Source of the DNA: Bacteroidales bacterium
GTDB lineage: Bacteria; Bacteroidota; Bacteroidia; Bacteroidales; VadinHA17
Direction: 5' to 3'
Length of the DNA stretch: 36,188 nt
NCBI GenBank assembly: GCA_027028505.1
Contig: JALVJE010000100.1
Span: 1 to 36,188 of the forward strand
The notes under the pieces are model-generated. The model searched no databases and had not been told where the DNA came from. It worked only from the letters and a program-made list of their open reading frames with translations. This document shows positions 1-10,695 of this stretch, piece after piece. Made by a program: the position numbers and the translations under genes. Positions within the stretch are counted from its first letter, which is position 1. The number at the start of each line of letters is the position of its first letter.

Positions 1-2687
1 TCATCGAGTTCCTTCATAAAAAGGGACACGAAGAGGACCTTACCCCCAATTCAAAGATCTCACAGGAGATCTATGAGATCCTGGCCAAAGAGTACAGCTC
101 GGAGCTGAAGGTGAAAAAGGAATCCGAGAAAGTGAAGCTCCATGTCAAAGAAGCCCGGGAGTCCATCTCGCTCAAAGACGTTACCGAAGGGAAAAAAGAA
201 AGCGGTCAGGAAGAGGAAGAGTTGCTCATCAAAGATGCCGGCATGGGATCCTCTGCAAAACAGACCGTCGAAGAGCCTGAAAAAGCGGAACCTGTCGGAC
301 CGAAAGTGGTCGGGAAGATAGATCTTGAAGAGAAGAAGAAAGAGACCCAGGAAAAAGCCCCCGAGGCCGAAAAGGCTCCGGAGAAAAAAGCAAAGAAAAA
401 AACAGCCGCAAAAGCTACCGAAGAAAAAGAACCGGCACCCGAAAAAGAACCGGAGAAAAAAGAAGAAGCCCCGGCCCCTGAAAAGGAACCTATAATAGCA
501 GAGGAGACACCCGAAACTCCTGCTGCTGAAGCCAAGGAACCGGAAGAGGAAGTGTTCAAATCGGATGTCACTCCGCTCTCAGGACCTACCGTCGTGGGCA
601 AGATCGATCTGCCGGTCGAAGAGCCCAGAAAAAAGCCGGTGGCGACCTCCAAGTCACCGGTAGGAGAGCGAAAGAAGAAACGAAAGAGAATACGCAAGGA
701 CAAAGAGAAGGTCAACCTGAAAGAAAGCAGGACCGGAGAAGACAAGAAAACAAGAAAAGGCAAACGCTACCCGCACCATGAGGTGGACGAAGAGGATGTG
801 CAGAAACAGATCAAGGAAACGCTGGCCCGTCTGACGGCCAAAGGCAAGCCCAAAGCGGCCAAATACCGCCGGGAGAAACGCCAGGCGATCGTCCAGAAAC
901 AAATGGCTGACAGTGAAGAACTCGAAAGGGAAAAGAGGATCCTGAAAGTTACCGAGTTCGTCTCGGTAAGTGAGTTGGCGGCTATGATGGACGTTCCTGC
1001 TACCGACGTGATCTCCACCTGCATGAGCCTGGGACTGATCGTCTCCATCAACCAACGCCTCGACGCCGAGACCATGTCGCTGGTGGCCGACGAATTTGGA
1101 TATGAGGTGGAGTTCGTCAGTGCCGACATCCTGGATGATGTGGAAGAAGAGGAAGAAGACCGGGAAGAGGACCTGAAACCCCGTCCACCCATCGTCACCG
1201 TTATGGGACATGTAGACCACGGGAAGACCAAGCTGTTGGATTACATACGCAAAACCAATATCATCGCCGGGGAGGCCGGCGGCATCACCCAGCATATAGG
1301 AGCTTATTCGGTAACCCTGCCGGATGGTGAGAAGCTCACCTTCCTGGACACACCTGGCCACGAAGCTTTCACCGCCATGCGTGCCAGAGGGGCACAGATC
1401 ACCGACATCGCCGTGATTGTGATCGCTGCCGACGACGGGGTGATGCCCCAGACGGTCGAAGCCATCAACCACGCCCAGGCCGCCGGCGTGCCCATCATCT
1501 TTGCCATCAATAAAATAGATAAGCCTACGGCCAATCCGGAAAAGATCAAGGAAGAACTGGCCAATATGAACCTGCTCGTGGAGGATTGGGGAGGAAAATA
1601 CCAGAGCCAGGAGATCTCTGCCAAAGAGGGCAAAGGAGTGGAAGAGCTGCTGGAAAAGATTCTCCTCGAGGCTGAGCTGCTGGAACTGAAAGCCAACCCC
1701 GACAAACCCGCTACCGGCACTGTTATCGAATCCTCACTGGATAAAGGAAGAGGCTATGTAGCCACCGTGCTGGTAAAGAACGGTACCCTCCGGTTGGGAG
1801 ATATCGTGCTGGCAGGGAGTTATTACGGACACATCAAGGCCATGTTCAATGAACGTAATAAAAAGCTGGAAGAAGCAGGTCCTTCCATGCCGGCATTGAT
1901 CCTGGGACTTAACGGGGCTCCCCAGGCAGGCGACAAATTCAACGTGATGAGCAATGAACGGGAAGCCCGTAACATTGCCCTGAAACGTCAGCAACTGCAG
2001 AGAGAACAGAGCCTTCGTACACAGAAACACATCACCCTCGAAGAGATAGGACGACGGATAGCCATCGGCAACTTCCAGGAACTGAACATTGTGGTCAAAG
2101 GCGATGTGGACGGCTCCGTGGAGGCACTCTCCGACTCCCTCATCAAGCTCTCGACCGAAGAGATACAGGTCAACATCATCCACAAAGCCGTGGGACAGAT
2201 CTCCGAGTCTGACGTCCTGTTGGCAGCTGCCTCCGACGCCATCATCATAGGATTCCAGGTGAGACCCTCCACCGGCGCACGCAAACTGGCTGAGAAAGAA
2301 GAGGTCGACATACGCCTTTATTCCATCATTTACGATGCGATCGAAGATATCAAATCGGCCATGGAGGGAATGCTGCAACCCAAGATCAAGGAAGAGATCA
2401 CCGGTACACTCGAGGTAAAAGAGACTTTCAAGATCACCAAGGTGGGAACGATCGCAGGGTGTATCGTGATCGAAGGAAAGATCTTCCGCAACTCCCGCGT
2501 ACGGGTCATCCGTGATGGCATCGTGATCTATACCGGCGAACTGGCCTCACTGAAACGGTTCAAGGAAGATGTCAAAGAGGTGGTGAGCGGACAGGAATGC
2601 GGTCTGAACATCCAGAACTTCAATGACATCAAAGTGGGGGATACCATTGAAGCCTTCGAGGAGACAGAGGTCAAGCAGACATTGTAA
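1..2687 (+). CDS. infB: Translation initiation factor IF-2 (5' end outside window)
   Basis: IF-2 is the GTPase that brings formylmethionyl initiator tRNA to the 30S subunit and promotes 50S joining. The reading frame is open to the left edge: bases 3-110 encode an IF-2 N-terminal segment ([15 protein letters not shown]), so the GTG at 111 is not the start and the gene begins upstream of the window. A long Lys/Glu/Pro/Ala-rich linker follows, with two copies of a VVGKIDL motif. The GTPase domain then shows G1 GHVDHGKT (1206-1229), G3 DTPGH (1347-1361) and G4 NKID (1509-1520), followed by domains II, III and IV. The stop is TAA at 2685-2687. The charged linker is low complexity but is usual for IF-2 in Bacteroidota. 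The family call is certain; only the true N-terminus is missing. Confidence 0.98.
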   Translation, partial: IEFLHKKGHEEDLTPNSKISQEIYEILAKEYSSELKVKKESEKVKLHVKEARESISLKDVTEGKKESGQEEEELLIKDAGMGSSAKQTVEEPEKAEPVGPKVVGKIDLEEKKKETQEKAPEAEKAPEKKAKKKTAAKATEEKEPAPEKEPEKKEEAPAPEKEPIIAEETPETPAAEAKEPEEEVFKSDVTPLSGPTVVGKIDLPVEEPRKKPVATSKSPVGERKKKRKRIRKDKEKVNLKESRTGEDKKTRKGKRYPHHEVDEEDVQKQIKETLARLTAKGKPKAAKYRREKRQAIVQKQMADSEELEREKRILKVTEFVSVSELAAMMDVPATDVISTCMSLGLIVSINQRLDAETMSLVADEFGYEVEFVSADILDDVEEEEEDREEDLKPRPPIVTVMGHVDHGKTKLLDYIRKTNIIAGEAGGITQHIGAYSVTLPDGEKLTFLDTPGHEAFTAMRARGAQITDIAVIVIAADDGVMPQTVEAINHAQAAGVPIIFAINKIDKPTANPEKIKEELANMNLLVEDWGGKYQSQEISAKEGKGVEELLEKILLEAELLELKANPDKPATGTVIESSLDKGRGYVATVLVKNGTLRLGDIVLAGSYYGHIKAMFNERNKKLEEAGPSMPALILGLNGAPQAGDKFNVMSNEREARNIALKRQQLQREQSLRTQKHITLEEIGRRIAIGNFQELNIVVKGDVDGSVEALSDSLIKLSTEEIQVNIIHKAVGQISESDVLLAAASDAIIIGFQVRPSTGARKLAEKEEVDIRLYSIIYDAIEDIKSAMEGMLQPKIKEEITGTLEVKETFKITKVGTIAGCIVIEGKIFRNSRVRVIRDGIVIYTGELASLKRFKEDVKEVVSGQECGLNIQNFNDIKVGDTIEAFEETEVKQTL

Positions 2688-2708
2688 TGTAATATCAAGG
2701 AACCCAAC

Positions 2709-2746
2709 AAAAAAAGAGGGCATCGTATGAAGCCCTCTTTTTTATT
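2709..2746 (+). terminator. Bidirectional Rho-independent terminator between infB and gcvH
   Basis: The stem GAGGGC (2716-2721) pairs with GCCCTC (2732-2737). An A-run on the left and a T-run on the right extend the stem, so it can terminate in either direction. It lies 20 bases after the infB stop and about 20 bases beyond the gcvH stop, between two convergent genes. Confidence 0.85.
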
Positions 2747-2763
2747 ATATCATCGTTTTCCTC

Positions 2764-3144
2764 TCAGGCATTGATCATCTTCTTATAAGCTTCGGCATCC
2801 ATCAGATCGTCCAGCTCCGAAGGATCCTTCACACTGATCCTGATCATCCATCCTTCACCATAAGGGTCCTTGTTCACCAGCTCCGGGGTGTTCTCCAGCG
2901 CGGGGTTGACCTCCAGCACCTCACCGCTAACGGGCATATACACATCGGAAACGGTCTTGACAGCTTCGATGGTCCCGAAAGCTTCTCCTTTGTCCAGGGT
3001 CTCTCCCACAGTCTCTACCTCTATAAAAACAATATCACCGAGCTCACCCTGGGCATAATCACTGATGCCCACAAAGGCCTCGTCACCCTCGACACGGATC
3101 CATTCATGTCCCTTCGTATACTTCAGATTATCAGGAATATTCAT
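2764..3144 (-). CDS. gcvH: Glycine cleavage system H protein
   Basis: This is the lipoyl carrier protein of the glycine cleavage system. It shuttles the aminomethyl group between the P, T and L proteins in the cytoplasm. It has 126 residues, the usual length. The hammerhead lipoyl domain holds the motif [11 protein letters not shown], with the lipoylated lysine at residue 63. The N-terminal KYTKGHEWI and C-terminal GEGWM segments are family hallmarks. It lies directly downstream of sprA on the same strand, an order seen in many Bacteroidota. A 96-base gap with its own promoter-like boxes suggests that it can also be transcribed independently. Genes for the P, T and L proteins are not in the window. 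Confidence 0.98.
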   Translation of the reverse strand: MNIPDNLKYTKGHEWIRVEGDEAFVGISDYAQGELGDIVFIEVETVGETLDKGEAFGTIEAVKTVSDVYMPVSGEVLEVNPALENTPELVNKDPYGEGWMIRISVKDPSELDDLMDAEAYKKMINA

Positions 3145-3180
3145 TTTAACAGGTTTTAAAGGGTTATGTTAAATAAGTTC

Positions 3181-3214
3181 CAAAAATAGATATTTTTTCA
3201 AATATATAAAACAA
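3181..3214 (-). promoter_or_regulatory. Predicted Bacteroidota-type promoter of gcvH
   Basis: On the minus strand TATTTTTG (3181-3188) matches the Bacteroidota -7 consensus TAnnTTTG. A TTG (3212-3214) lies 23 bases upstream, slightly farther than the usual 19-21. The start codon of gcvH would be about 35 bases downstream. The -7 match is exact and the -33 match is weak. Confidence 0.4.
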
Positions 3215-3240
3215 CTCCGTCATATACTTTTTTCCTCCGG

Positions 3241-6200
3241 CTATTGCATGAGCGTAAAACGCAGGCTGATCCCGAAATTGGTGTTGGCAGTCGGGAAAGT
3301 AAGCGCCACAAAAGGAGAGTTCACGATCCTGTCAAAGAAGATACGGACATTGAATTTATCACTCAGCATATAATCCGCCGTGAATTTCAGGGTTACGATC
3401 TTCTGCCCTGCTGTGGGGATATTGGTAACTTCAACGAGTTTGCGCATGATGGTCTTGTTGTCGCGGATACTTACATCCGCCCGCAGATTAAGGTCGCTTT
3501 TCAATTCCCGTGATCCGCCTCCGGATGTTCTGAAAGTAAGCTTTACACTGTTGAAACGGTAGCCGGTACCGACAACCAACTCGGTGTTGTACACCTCTGT
3601 CAACTGATTGTTCCCCAGACTGAGCGCCAGGTTCCGGGATTTTTTATATTCCACTTTGGAGGTGATACCGTTCTTCCAGGTGAGGTCCAGCCCTGCCAGC
3701 GGAGCGAACTGTTCAATAACGGAAACCGTATTGATCTGGTAGAGCGGGATGAAATTATACTCCAGGTCGCGGATCCAGCTCAGACCATCCTCTCCCTCCT
3801 CATAATTCAGGTTCGACTGGTACGAAGCAATGTTGTAGGTGGAACGGTAGGCATGGAGCAGGTTGACCGAACGGAACACCTTTTTCACTGCCGGGATATG
3901 ATTGAATATATCGATCACCACCCGCCAGTTGGGAAGGATCTGGGTGATCTTGGGGATGCTGTTGAGGGGGATCTTCTCCGGATCCTTGCCTGCATAAGCC
4001 GCCAGGAACGCCGGCAACAACACCTCCTGGTTCGTCATGGAATAACCGTTCGTGTAACCCGTCTGCAACGGTTCCCCGGTCTCCGGATCGATGTTCGGGT
4101 CATAGGTGGGATCCGTCTCATGCCTCTGCTGACCCAGACGTTGTGAGATGACCTTCGTATATTCCCTGAACCTTTCAAAATATTTTGACTCGTAATTGTT
4201 CTTGTCCGTTATCTTCTCAAACATACTGTTCATCGTGATATAGGTCATCGAGAAATTACCCGTGATCCGTTGATCATGAAAGTTGTAGGATCCGAAAACA
4301 TCATCATACTTGAAATATTCGTTGTTGTTGTATGAAAAACGCCTGTTGGCAATGATATCTACGCGTATCCCCTTGAAGGGTTCGAAAGTGGTACGGAAAT
4401 TAAAGTTCTCATTATGTACCATCACATAAGGGTTATTGATCAGGGAGTCCTGGGTCAGCCAGTTATTGTTGGCCGCTTTATACATAAAATTCTCATCCTG
4501 CCAACCCAGCACAAATGGCCATCCCGGAGCCATCTCCCCGTTGATCTTTTTCAATCCCATGAATGAGCTCCCCGGCATATATCCCGGCAGCAACGTTCCC
4601 TCATTCCGGCTGAAGGAGAGGGACATGCTGCGGAACCCCATGATCAGTCCCGCCAGGGTCTCTCCGGCGATCACCGCTGCATTCTCCTTGACATTCCGCT
4701 TCCCTTCAATGAAAACACGCACGTTCTTGTGATCCTCCTTGGCAGTAAAGGTGATCTTATCCGGATTCACCACCTTGAAAGTGCCTTTGATCTCCGCTCC
4801 GTTCTCATCTACGGCCTTCACCTTGGTGATCTTCTCCGTCCTCAGCTTGTGCTGGATCGATCTGGGTCGTCCTCCTTTCAGCCGCACAGGATCGGAAGTG
4901 AAAGAAACGGTTTTTTCTTTGGGAGGAGGCTTCTTGCCACTGAAACGGCGCTGATTGTCACGGTTGATCTTTTTCAGAAAACCGACCTTATTGTACAATG
5001 TGGTAAAATTCAGCTGACCATTCAACTGCGTGGTCTGGGAGTTCTGGATCGTATTCCCCAGACGGATGTTCATGGAATCGGGATAGATGGGCCCTACCAG
5101 CCAGTCATATTTCACCCCGTACCGTGCCGAGGCGGTCACCCAGTTCAGCAGAGGGATCTTGTTGATCGGTATGGTATAGGTGACATTAAAGGTATGGAAA
5201 TAGTGGGTGTTCCGGCCAAAGTGTTTCAGATTAACGCGGACCGAGTCCCTCCATGTCTTATACTCATCCGGATAACGATCCTTGTCCACCCCTCCTGCCG
5301 GCTCATCGATGCGGGCAATGTTCCCGGCTGCAAAATCAAAACGCAAGGCCCTGGTCAGATCCCACTTGATATCATAGTTGCGGTTCCAGAAAAAATCTTT
5401 CCTGAACGAAGGATCGATCCGCAGATAGGGGTTGTTGATATTCCTGGTCTTGATCTCATTGTAATAGCGGGACAGTTCGGTGCGGTAAGAGAGATGCTTG
5501 GGCAATGGGTAAAAATTAAAATCCCTTATCAGCCTGAAAGCATTCGACCGCAGGATCTTCATTTTGCGGAACGGTGCGATGTTCTTGGGTGAAGCATTGT
5601 ACACATATGTGATCCCGCCCCTATAGTTCTTCTCCAGGTTGATATCCGTCTTCACATTGCGCCGGTACAGCTCACTGTAGGAGTAGTTCAGTGAGAGGTT
5701 GGACGGACTGTATATCCTGGGTTTTTTGGTCACAGGGCCTATGCCCACGTTGGTAAAGTTGATGCTTTTACGGCGCGTGAAATCCTGTGCGAAATGCAGA
5801 ATGGAGTCCTTTTCGGCTTTTGTTTCTGCATGGGCCAGAGCAGATTTCAGGGGCACATCGGGATCCAGGGGATTGTACTGTGGATTGATACGTGTCTCAG
5901 AGAAACCGATGAACATAGGAATGCGCACACGTGCCTTTTCCGGAAAGAACTTACCCAGCTCCAGGTTGGTGGATATATCGTAACGGATCACCTCCTCCTG
6001 GTTCAGCTGTGCCACTTTTTTCTCAATGCTCCCGAAACCGGGTTTGCTCGTGAAGCCGGCAATATCAAGTGTTCCGAAATCGGCCAGTCGTGTCTGCATG
6101 CGGGCATTGGCCGCCCACCCGCCTTTCTCGTCAAAGTTGGTCATACGCAACTCGTCACACCATACCTCCACCGATTTGGGACGTCCGTCATCTTCAAAAT

Positions 6201-9200
6201 AATGATTGTTCTGTAAAGGATTACGGATACCTATCATAATGGTCCTCACATTGCTGAAATTGGGGTTACCCGTAACCTTCATCAGGGCATTGCCAGTTTT
6301 TTTGACATACACATCACTCACCAGGAGGCCTGAATTGCTCTTGTTGATCACCGCATTCCGCTCCTGTTTCAGCTCCTGCAACTGATCCAGTGGCAGGATG
6401 ATCTTGTTATCCCGTGGCCACACGATCTCCCGGTCACTTTCTATATCATTGTTATACCGCCCCGGTGGGGTGATCTTCATAGGGATCTCATACTCATAAT
6501 AATTATCCCGGTAGTCGGTCCCCAGCCGGATGAACACGGTCACTTCATCATCTTTGAGATCATCTCCTATCAGGGCCTCGGCATGCACCTCCATTTGAAC
6601 CTGTTTGTATTTTCGCAGGTCCAGGGTAACGTTCTTGTATATCGCCCGGGCATCCCCATCGGCCAGATCATGCACGCGCATGAGTATCGACTGCTCGTTC
6701 AGTTGTCGCAGCTGCGGGTTGGTGGGGTCGATGATCCTGTTAATACCGGGGGGCAACACATAGTTGACAGGTTGCTTGCTGCTGTTCTCCTCAATGTTCA
6801 CAGCTCCTACCTCAAAATCCCCGGGCGTCTGCTGCGGTACGTTCACCCGCTCACCCCCCTGCAACATGGTGCTGTAATAATTCCGCCATTCTCCCCTGAC
6901 CAGGTCCATCGTGGCAAAACGCAGGATCGTCTCTTTGTTGAAACCCCGCATGAAGAGCCGCATGAAACGGATCGACTTGAAATCCTGAATGTTCCCCACC
7001 ACTTTCTGGTAATCATGGATGGGGATCTTGAACTGGTACCAGTTAACCGACGACTCCTCTCCGTTCTTGAATGTGACCGTGCTAGTCACTTTGTCAGTAA
7101 CATAGTTCCGGCCCACCACCAGGTCCCGGGGGCGCAGACTCACATGATACTGGTAATAACGCTCGGTCTCGCTCAGGGTATTGTCCCGGTTGATATCTTC
7201 CACATCCGGCAGTGTGGAGCCTGTAGTAGGATAAGGCTCTTTGGACATCTCTGACGTGGGAGAGTTGCCCTCCATGCCATTGTATTTCTTGTACCGGTCC
7301 AGTATGCCCAGTTTCATCTGGTCATAGTCACTGCCCCGGTAATAATGATAGTCGTCATTGGAGGGGTCTTTCAGGATCTCCTGATAAGCCTCGGGAGTGA
7401 GAACGCTCTGCAGGGAGTCCAGGTAATCCCTGAAAAAAGACTGCTCGTCCTCGTTGCCATACTCGTCTCCTACCCCATCGAGCCCCACATCCTGGTACCT
7501 CCGGGCATTGGGGTCATTGTCAAAAGCATTCACCAGCGACTGGTTCACCGGCACTCGGCCCCAGACGGTAGTGTCCACATCCGTCACCAGCGGCGAGGTA
7601 GGCAGACCGTTCTCAAAGGCTTTACGCGAATCCCGCAGGATATCCTCCGAAACGTCTCCCAGATCAAAATAAAGGTCCCCGCCAAAGTTATCAGGCATCT
7701 CCACAAAAGGATCCATCAACCAGAACTCAATATACTGAACGTTCGCCGCCTCAAAATCATTGACCGGCACCTCCCGCATGATCCCGCCCCACCGCGACTC
7801 AGGGGCCTGCAATTTACCATCCTGCTCAAGACCGGCAGAGTAGGGTGTGGGCTGGACATCGTAATTATAAGGACCCCGCTCATCCGGATAGAAAGCCACG
7901 TTCAGTACCGGGATCGTAGTAGGGATCCCTGTAGGACTCTCCCTCTCGGGGAAGAGCTCGTTCTCAAACACTTCCCGCACATAATGGCTCGACTGGTAGT
8001 CGGGGTTCTGACGTATATAATCCGGCGTATTGACATTATTGCGCAGGAAAAGGGGGTCGATCACATACCATGCCAGCCTGGCCCTGTTCACACCATAGAG
8101 ATGGTTGTTATTGAAACGTGCCTCGGGGAAGAGATCGTTCTGCCCCTGTGGCGTGCTGGCCAGCACCCAGGCATTGAAAGCCCGCAGATCAATGGTCGTC
8201 GTGCTCCCCTCAAAATCATCCAGATAGGCCGTACCTGTCTTATTGATGGCTTTCGAATGACCGGGGATCATCTGGGCGAACTCCCCCGTAAAGTCAAACG
8301 AGGAAGGAGCCTTGGTCTGCAGGAAAGGGATCGCATCCACCAAACGGGTCAGGAAACGCGACTCGGAATGATAATAGCCATCGAAACCCAGCATGGTATT
8401 GGAGATGGGCTCATCCCCGATATTCACCTTCTGTGTGAGAGGCCGCTCGGTAAGGTTCATTACCGTAGCACCCAAATGGAAGTTCTCGTTGACCTTGAAA
8501 TCCAGATGGGTACCGAACATGGTTTTGGTCTGCAGGTTGAACAGCTGATTGCTCTCCAACTGCACCTTGATGGGGGTCTGTGACTCCAGCAGGCCCGGGT
8601 TGATGATCTTTACACGTCCCAGGTTGTAATCGACCGTATAATCCACATTCTCCTTCAGCTGTATCCCGCCGGCCGTCACTTTCACCGAGCCCTGCGGGAT
8701 GTTCATGGCATTGAGCTGTATCTCCGAGCTGGAGGCCGAAGAATAGGTTCCCGTGATCGAGAACTTGTTTTTCTCGGCATCCTGCTGCGCCTTGACCAGC
8801 GTCGAATCGTACAATTGCTGAAAGACATATTTGTCGGCAATAGCATCATCCCCTATCTTTTTTCGCAGATAACTGCCAAAAGGCTCCAATACAGGGAAAA
8901 TGACCCGGCCTTTTGTAGGGTTGATGGTAATTCCCGGCAGATAGTCAAAATAACCGTCGGGATGAGGCTCGTTCTGGGAATCCAGATTATCCAGGTTCAG
9001 GACCCTGATCAAAATGTCTTTGGCGATCTTCCCCTCCGGAATATAGTTGATGTCGTTCCCCGTCTTGTTATCGTGATACAGTACATGCAACTCGAAATCC
9101 TTTTTGTTGATCTGATAAGCCCCCAGCGCATATATGTTCTTCATCATCAGATCCCACGTGGGGAACTGCGGCGAGAGGTTGGTTCCTTTCAGGAGCTTCA

Positions 9201-10674
9201 GGATCATAGCATCCGGAGCGCTGATATCGCTGGAAAACTCACCCACCTGATACACCTGTCCGTTCACCGTGTATTCATACGCCACCGCCAGCACTTCATC
9301 GGCGTTCAGGGCAGTGTTCAGAGAGATAAAACCCAACTGTTTGTTGACGGTATATTCACGCTCACTAAGCTTACGGGCATTCTCCACTTTTTCGTAATCC
9401 CTGCCGATGATAAAGTCCGGAGAAAGCACGCCCAGTGTCTGGGTCACCTGGCTGATGTCTCGTATGCCGCTGTAGGTTGTGTTCATCTCCTGGTAGATGC
9501 CGTTCAGGTCATTCGAAGGATAGGGCCCCGGGCCTGTCTGCTGGAACGCTGGTATGTTATTGTAAATATGGTCCTGCCCTTCGGCCAGGTCCTGGAAGGC
9601 CACCACGTTCCGGGAATTCTCAAAACGGTTGGTCTTGTTGGTCACCCATACCTCTACACGCTGGATGACAATATCGGAGTTGATCACCGGCAGATGGGCC
9701 AGGGCACGGTCATACTGATCCCTGAAATACTGCGACAGGAAAAAGTGCTTGTTGGCCTCATATTCATCCGCCTCCACCTTGAATTCCTGGATCATCGCTC
9801 CTCCTTTGACATCGATCTCGGAGGTCTGACCTTTCTGCTGTGAGAACACGCTGGTGATGGTCAGCTTACCGAACTGCAGCTCGGTCTTCAGGCCAAAGAG
9901 GCTCTGGCTGCCGCTGATGAGCGTCCCGGACAGGGGGAAATTGATGTTTCCGGCCTCGATCTTTTTAATGATCTCATCCTCCTTACCCGTATAAGCCAGC
10001 TTCACCTGGTTCTCAAAATCAAAGGTGGCCTCCGTATTGTAGTTGATGCCCAGCTTCAGCTTGTCGCCCACCGTCCCGGCAACGTTCATCTGTATCTTCT
10101 CCTTGAAATCAAAGGTGGTCACCTTCCGCAGCTTTTCCGACAGTGCCGGGTTGTCCATACGGGACGTGTTGATGCCAAAGATCAGTTCGGCCGATCCCTG
10201 CGGCACGATGTTCACCGTATTGCTTCCGAAGATCCGGTCAAAAGCCTCCCCTCCCACATACAGCTTGGGGATCAGCGACGAGCGGTAGCTCACGGCATTA
10301 CCGCCGGCTTTCTCACGCCAGTACTGACGCATGGCCTCATCATACTGCCATTTCCGGAACTGCTCGGGCGACATCACATAAGGCAACCGGTAGTTCATAT
10401 TACCGATCTTCTCATATATGATGTATTCATTGTTCTGGGGATCGTACTGGATCTCGCGCTGAATGTTCGAAGGCAAATGAAGATATAATCCCGACTGGGG
10501 AGCATTGAGCGAAGGTACGACGCCCTGGTCCTTGAACGGATAACGCAACGGAACGGAGCGAAGAGCGGAAGTGTCGGCAGCCGCAGGCTTTACCTGGGCA
10601 TATAAAGGCCCTCCCTGCAAAAAGAACAGAAGCCCGTACAATAAAACAAATACATATTTATTTGCGTTATTCAA
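3241..10674 (-). CDS. sprA: Type IX secretion outer-membrane translocon SprA (Sov)
   Basis: SprA/Sov is the very large outer-membrane beta-barrel through which type IX secretion cargo leaves the cell. It is needed for gliding adhesin and protease export in Bacteroidota. This protein has 2,477 residues, in the range of known SprA. It has an N-terminal signal peptide (hydrophobic FVLLYGLLFFLQGG, cleavage near PLYAQ), long stretches of alternating beta-strand pattern, and ends FGISLRFTLMQ with the aromatic/hydrophobic C-terminus of an outer-membrane barrel. Its place between ruvA and gcvH is the conserved position. There is no ATG near the signal peptide. The first usable start is a TTG at 10672-10674, 21 bases after the ruvA stop, so translation is probably coupled. 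No frameshift is apparent over 7.4 kb. Other T9SS genes are not in this window. Confidence 0.96.
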   Translation of the reverse strand: MNNANKYVFVLLYGLLFFLQGGPLYAQVKPAAADTSALRSVPLRYPFKDQGVVPSLNAPQSGLYLHLPSNIQREIQYDPQNNEYIIYEKIGNMNYRLPYVMSPEQFRKWQYDEAMRQYWREKAGGNAVSYRSSLIPKLYVGGEAFDRIFGSNTVNIVPQGSAELIFGINTSRMDNPALSEKLRKVTTFDFKEKIQMNVAGTVGDKLKLGINYNTEATFDFENQVKLAYTGKEDEIIKKIEAGNINFPLSGTLISGSQSLFGLKTELQFGKLTITSVFSQQKGQTSEIDVKGGAMIQEFKVEADEYEANKHFFLSQYFRDQYDRALAHLPVINSDIVIQRVEVWVTNKTNRFENSRNVVAFQDLAEGQDHIYNNIPAFQQTGPGPYPSNDLNGIYQEMNTTYSGIRDISQVTQTLGVLSPDFIIGRDYEKVENARKLSEREYTVNKQLGFISLNTALNADEVLAVAYEYTVNGQVYQVGEFSSDISAPDAMILKLLKGTNLSPQFPTWDLMMKNIYALGAYQINKKDFELHVLYHDNKTGNDINYIPEGKIAKDILIRVLNLDNLDSQNEPHPDGYFDYLPGITINPTKGRVIFPVLEPFGSYLRKKIGDDAIADKYVFQQLYDSTLVKAQQDAEKNKFSITGTYSSASSSEIQLNAMNIPQGSVKVTAGGIQLKENVDYTVDYNLGRVKIINPGLLESQTPIKVQLESNQLFNLQTKTMFGTHLDFKVNENFHLGATVMNLTERPLTQKVNIGDEPISNTMLGFDGYYHSESRFLTRLVDAIPFLQTKAPSSFDFTGEFAQMIPGHSKAINKTGTAYLDDFEGSTTTIDLRAFNAWVLASTPQGQNDLFPEARFNNNHLYGVNRARLAWYVIDPLFLRNNVNTPDYIRQNPDYQSSHYVREVFENELFPERESPTGIPTTIPVLNVAFYPDERGPYNYDVQPTPYSAGLEQDGKLQAPESRWGGIMREVPVNDFEAANVQYIEFWLMDPFVEMPDNFGGDLYFDLGDVSEDILRDSRKAFENGLPTSPLVTDVDTTVWGRVPVNQSLVNAFDNDPNARRYQDVGLDGVGDEYGNEDEQSFFRDYLDSLQSVLTPEAYQEILKDPSNDDYHYYRGSDYDQMKLGILDRYKKYNGMEGNSPTSEMSKEPYPTTGSTLPDVEDINRDNTLSETERYYQYHVSLRPRDLVVGRNYVTDKVTSTVTFKNGEESSVNWYQFKIPIHDYQKVVGNIQDFKSIRFMRLFMRGFNKETILRFATMDLVRGEWRNYYSTMLQGGERVNVPQQTPGDFEVGAVNIEENSSKQPVNYVLPPGINRIIDPTNPQLRQLNEQSILMRVHDLADGDARAIYKNVTLDLRKYKQVQMEVHAEALIGDDLKDDEVTVFIRLGTDYRDNYYEYEIPMKITPPGRYNNDIESDREIVWPRDNKIILPLDQLQELKQERNAVINKSNSGLLVSDVYVKKTGNALMKVTGNPNFSNVRTIMIGIRNPLQNNHYFEDDGRPKSVEVWCDELRMTNFDEKGGWAANARMQTRLADFGTLDIAGFTSKPGFGSIEKKVAQLNQEEVIRYDISTNLELGKFFPEKARVRIPMFIGFSETRINPQYNPLDPDVPLKSALAHAETKAEKDSILHFAQDFTRRKSINFTNVGIGPVTKKPRIYSPSNLSLNYSYSELYRRNVKTDINLEKNYRGGITYVYNASPKNIAPFRKMKILRSNAFRLIRDFNFYPLPKHLSYRTELSRYYNEIKTRNINNPYLRIDPSFRKDFFWNRNYDIKWDLTRALRFDFAAGNIARIDEPAGGVDKDRYPDEYKTWRDSVRVNLKHFGRNTHYFHTFNVTYTIPINKIPLLNWVTASARYGVKYDWLVGPIYPDSMNIRLGNTIQNSQTTQLNGQLNFTTLYNKVGFLKKINRDNQRRFSGKKPPPKEKTVSFTSDPVRLKGGRPRSIQHKLRTEKITKVKAVDENGAEIKGTFKVVNPDKITFTAKEDHKNVRVFIEGKRNVKENAAVIAGETLAGLIMGFRSMSLSFSRNEGTLLPGYMPGSSFMGLKKINGEMAPGWPFVLGWQDENFMYKAANNNWLTQDSLINNPYVMVHNENFNFRTTFEPFKGIRVDIIANRRFSYNNNEYFKYDDVFGSYNFHDQRITGNFSMTYITMNSMFEKITDKNNYESKYFERFREYTKVISQRLGQQRHETDPTYDPNIDPETGEPLQTGYTNGYSMTNQEVLLPAFLAAYAGKDPEKIPLNSIPKITQILPNWRVVIDIFNHIPAVKKVFRSVNLLHAYRSTYNIASYQSNLNYEEGEDGLSWIRDLEYNFIPLYQINTVSVIEQFAPLAGLDLTWKNGITSKVEYKKSRNLALSLGNNQLTEVYNTELVVGTGYRFNSVKLTFRTSGGGSRELKSDLNLRADVSIRDNKTIMRKLVEVTNIPTAGQKIVTLKFTADYMLSDKFNVRIFFDRIVNSPFVALTFPTANTNFGISLRFTLMQ

Positions 10675-10695
10675 CAGGGAAGAATTTGAATATCC

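Noticed and set aside
111..2687. infB starting at the GTG at 111
   Set aside because: The upstream codons 3-110 are in frame and encode the conserved IF-2 N-terminal segment, so the gene starts before the window.
7345..8583. Plus-strand open frame of 412 codons inside sprA
   Set aside because: It is antisense to the SprA barrel, with no recognisable domain or signal peptide; the high GC third positions of sprA explain the open frame.
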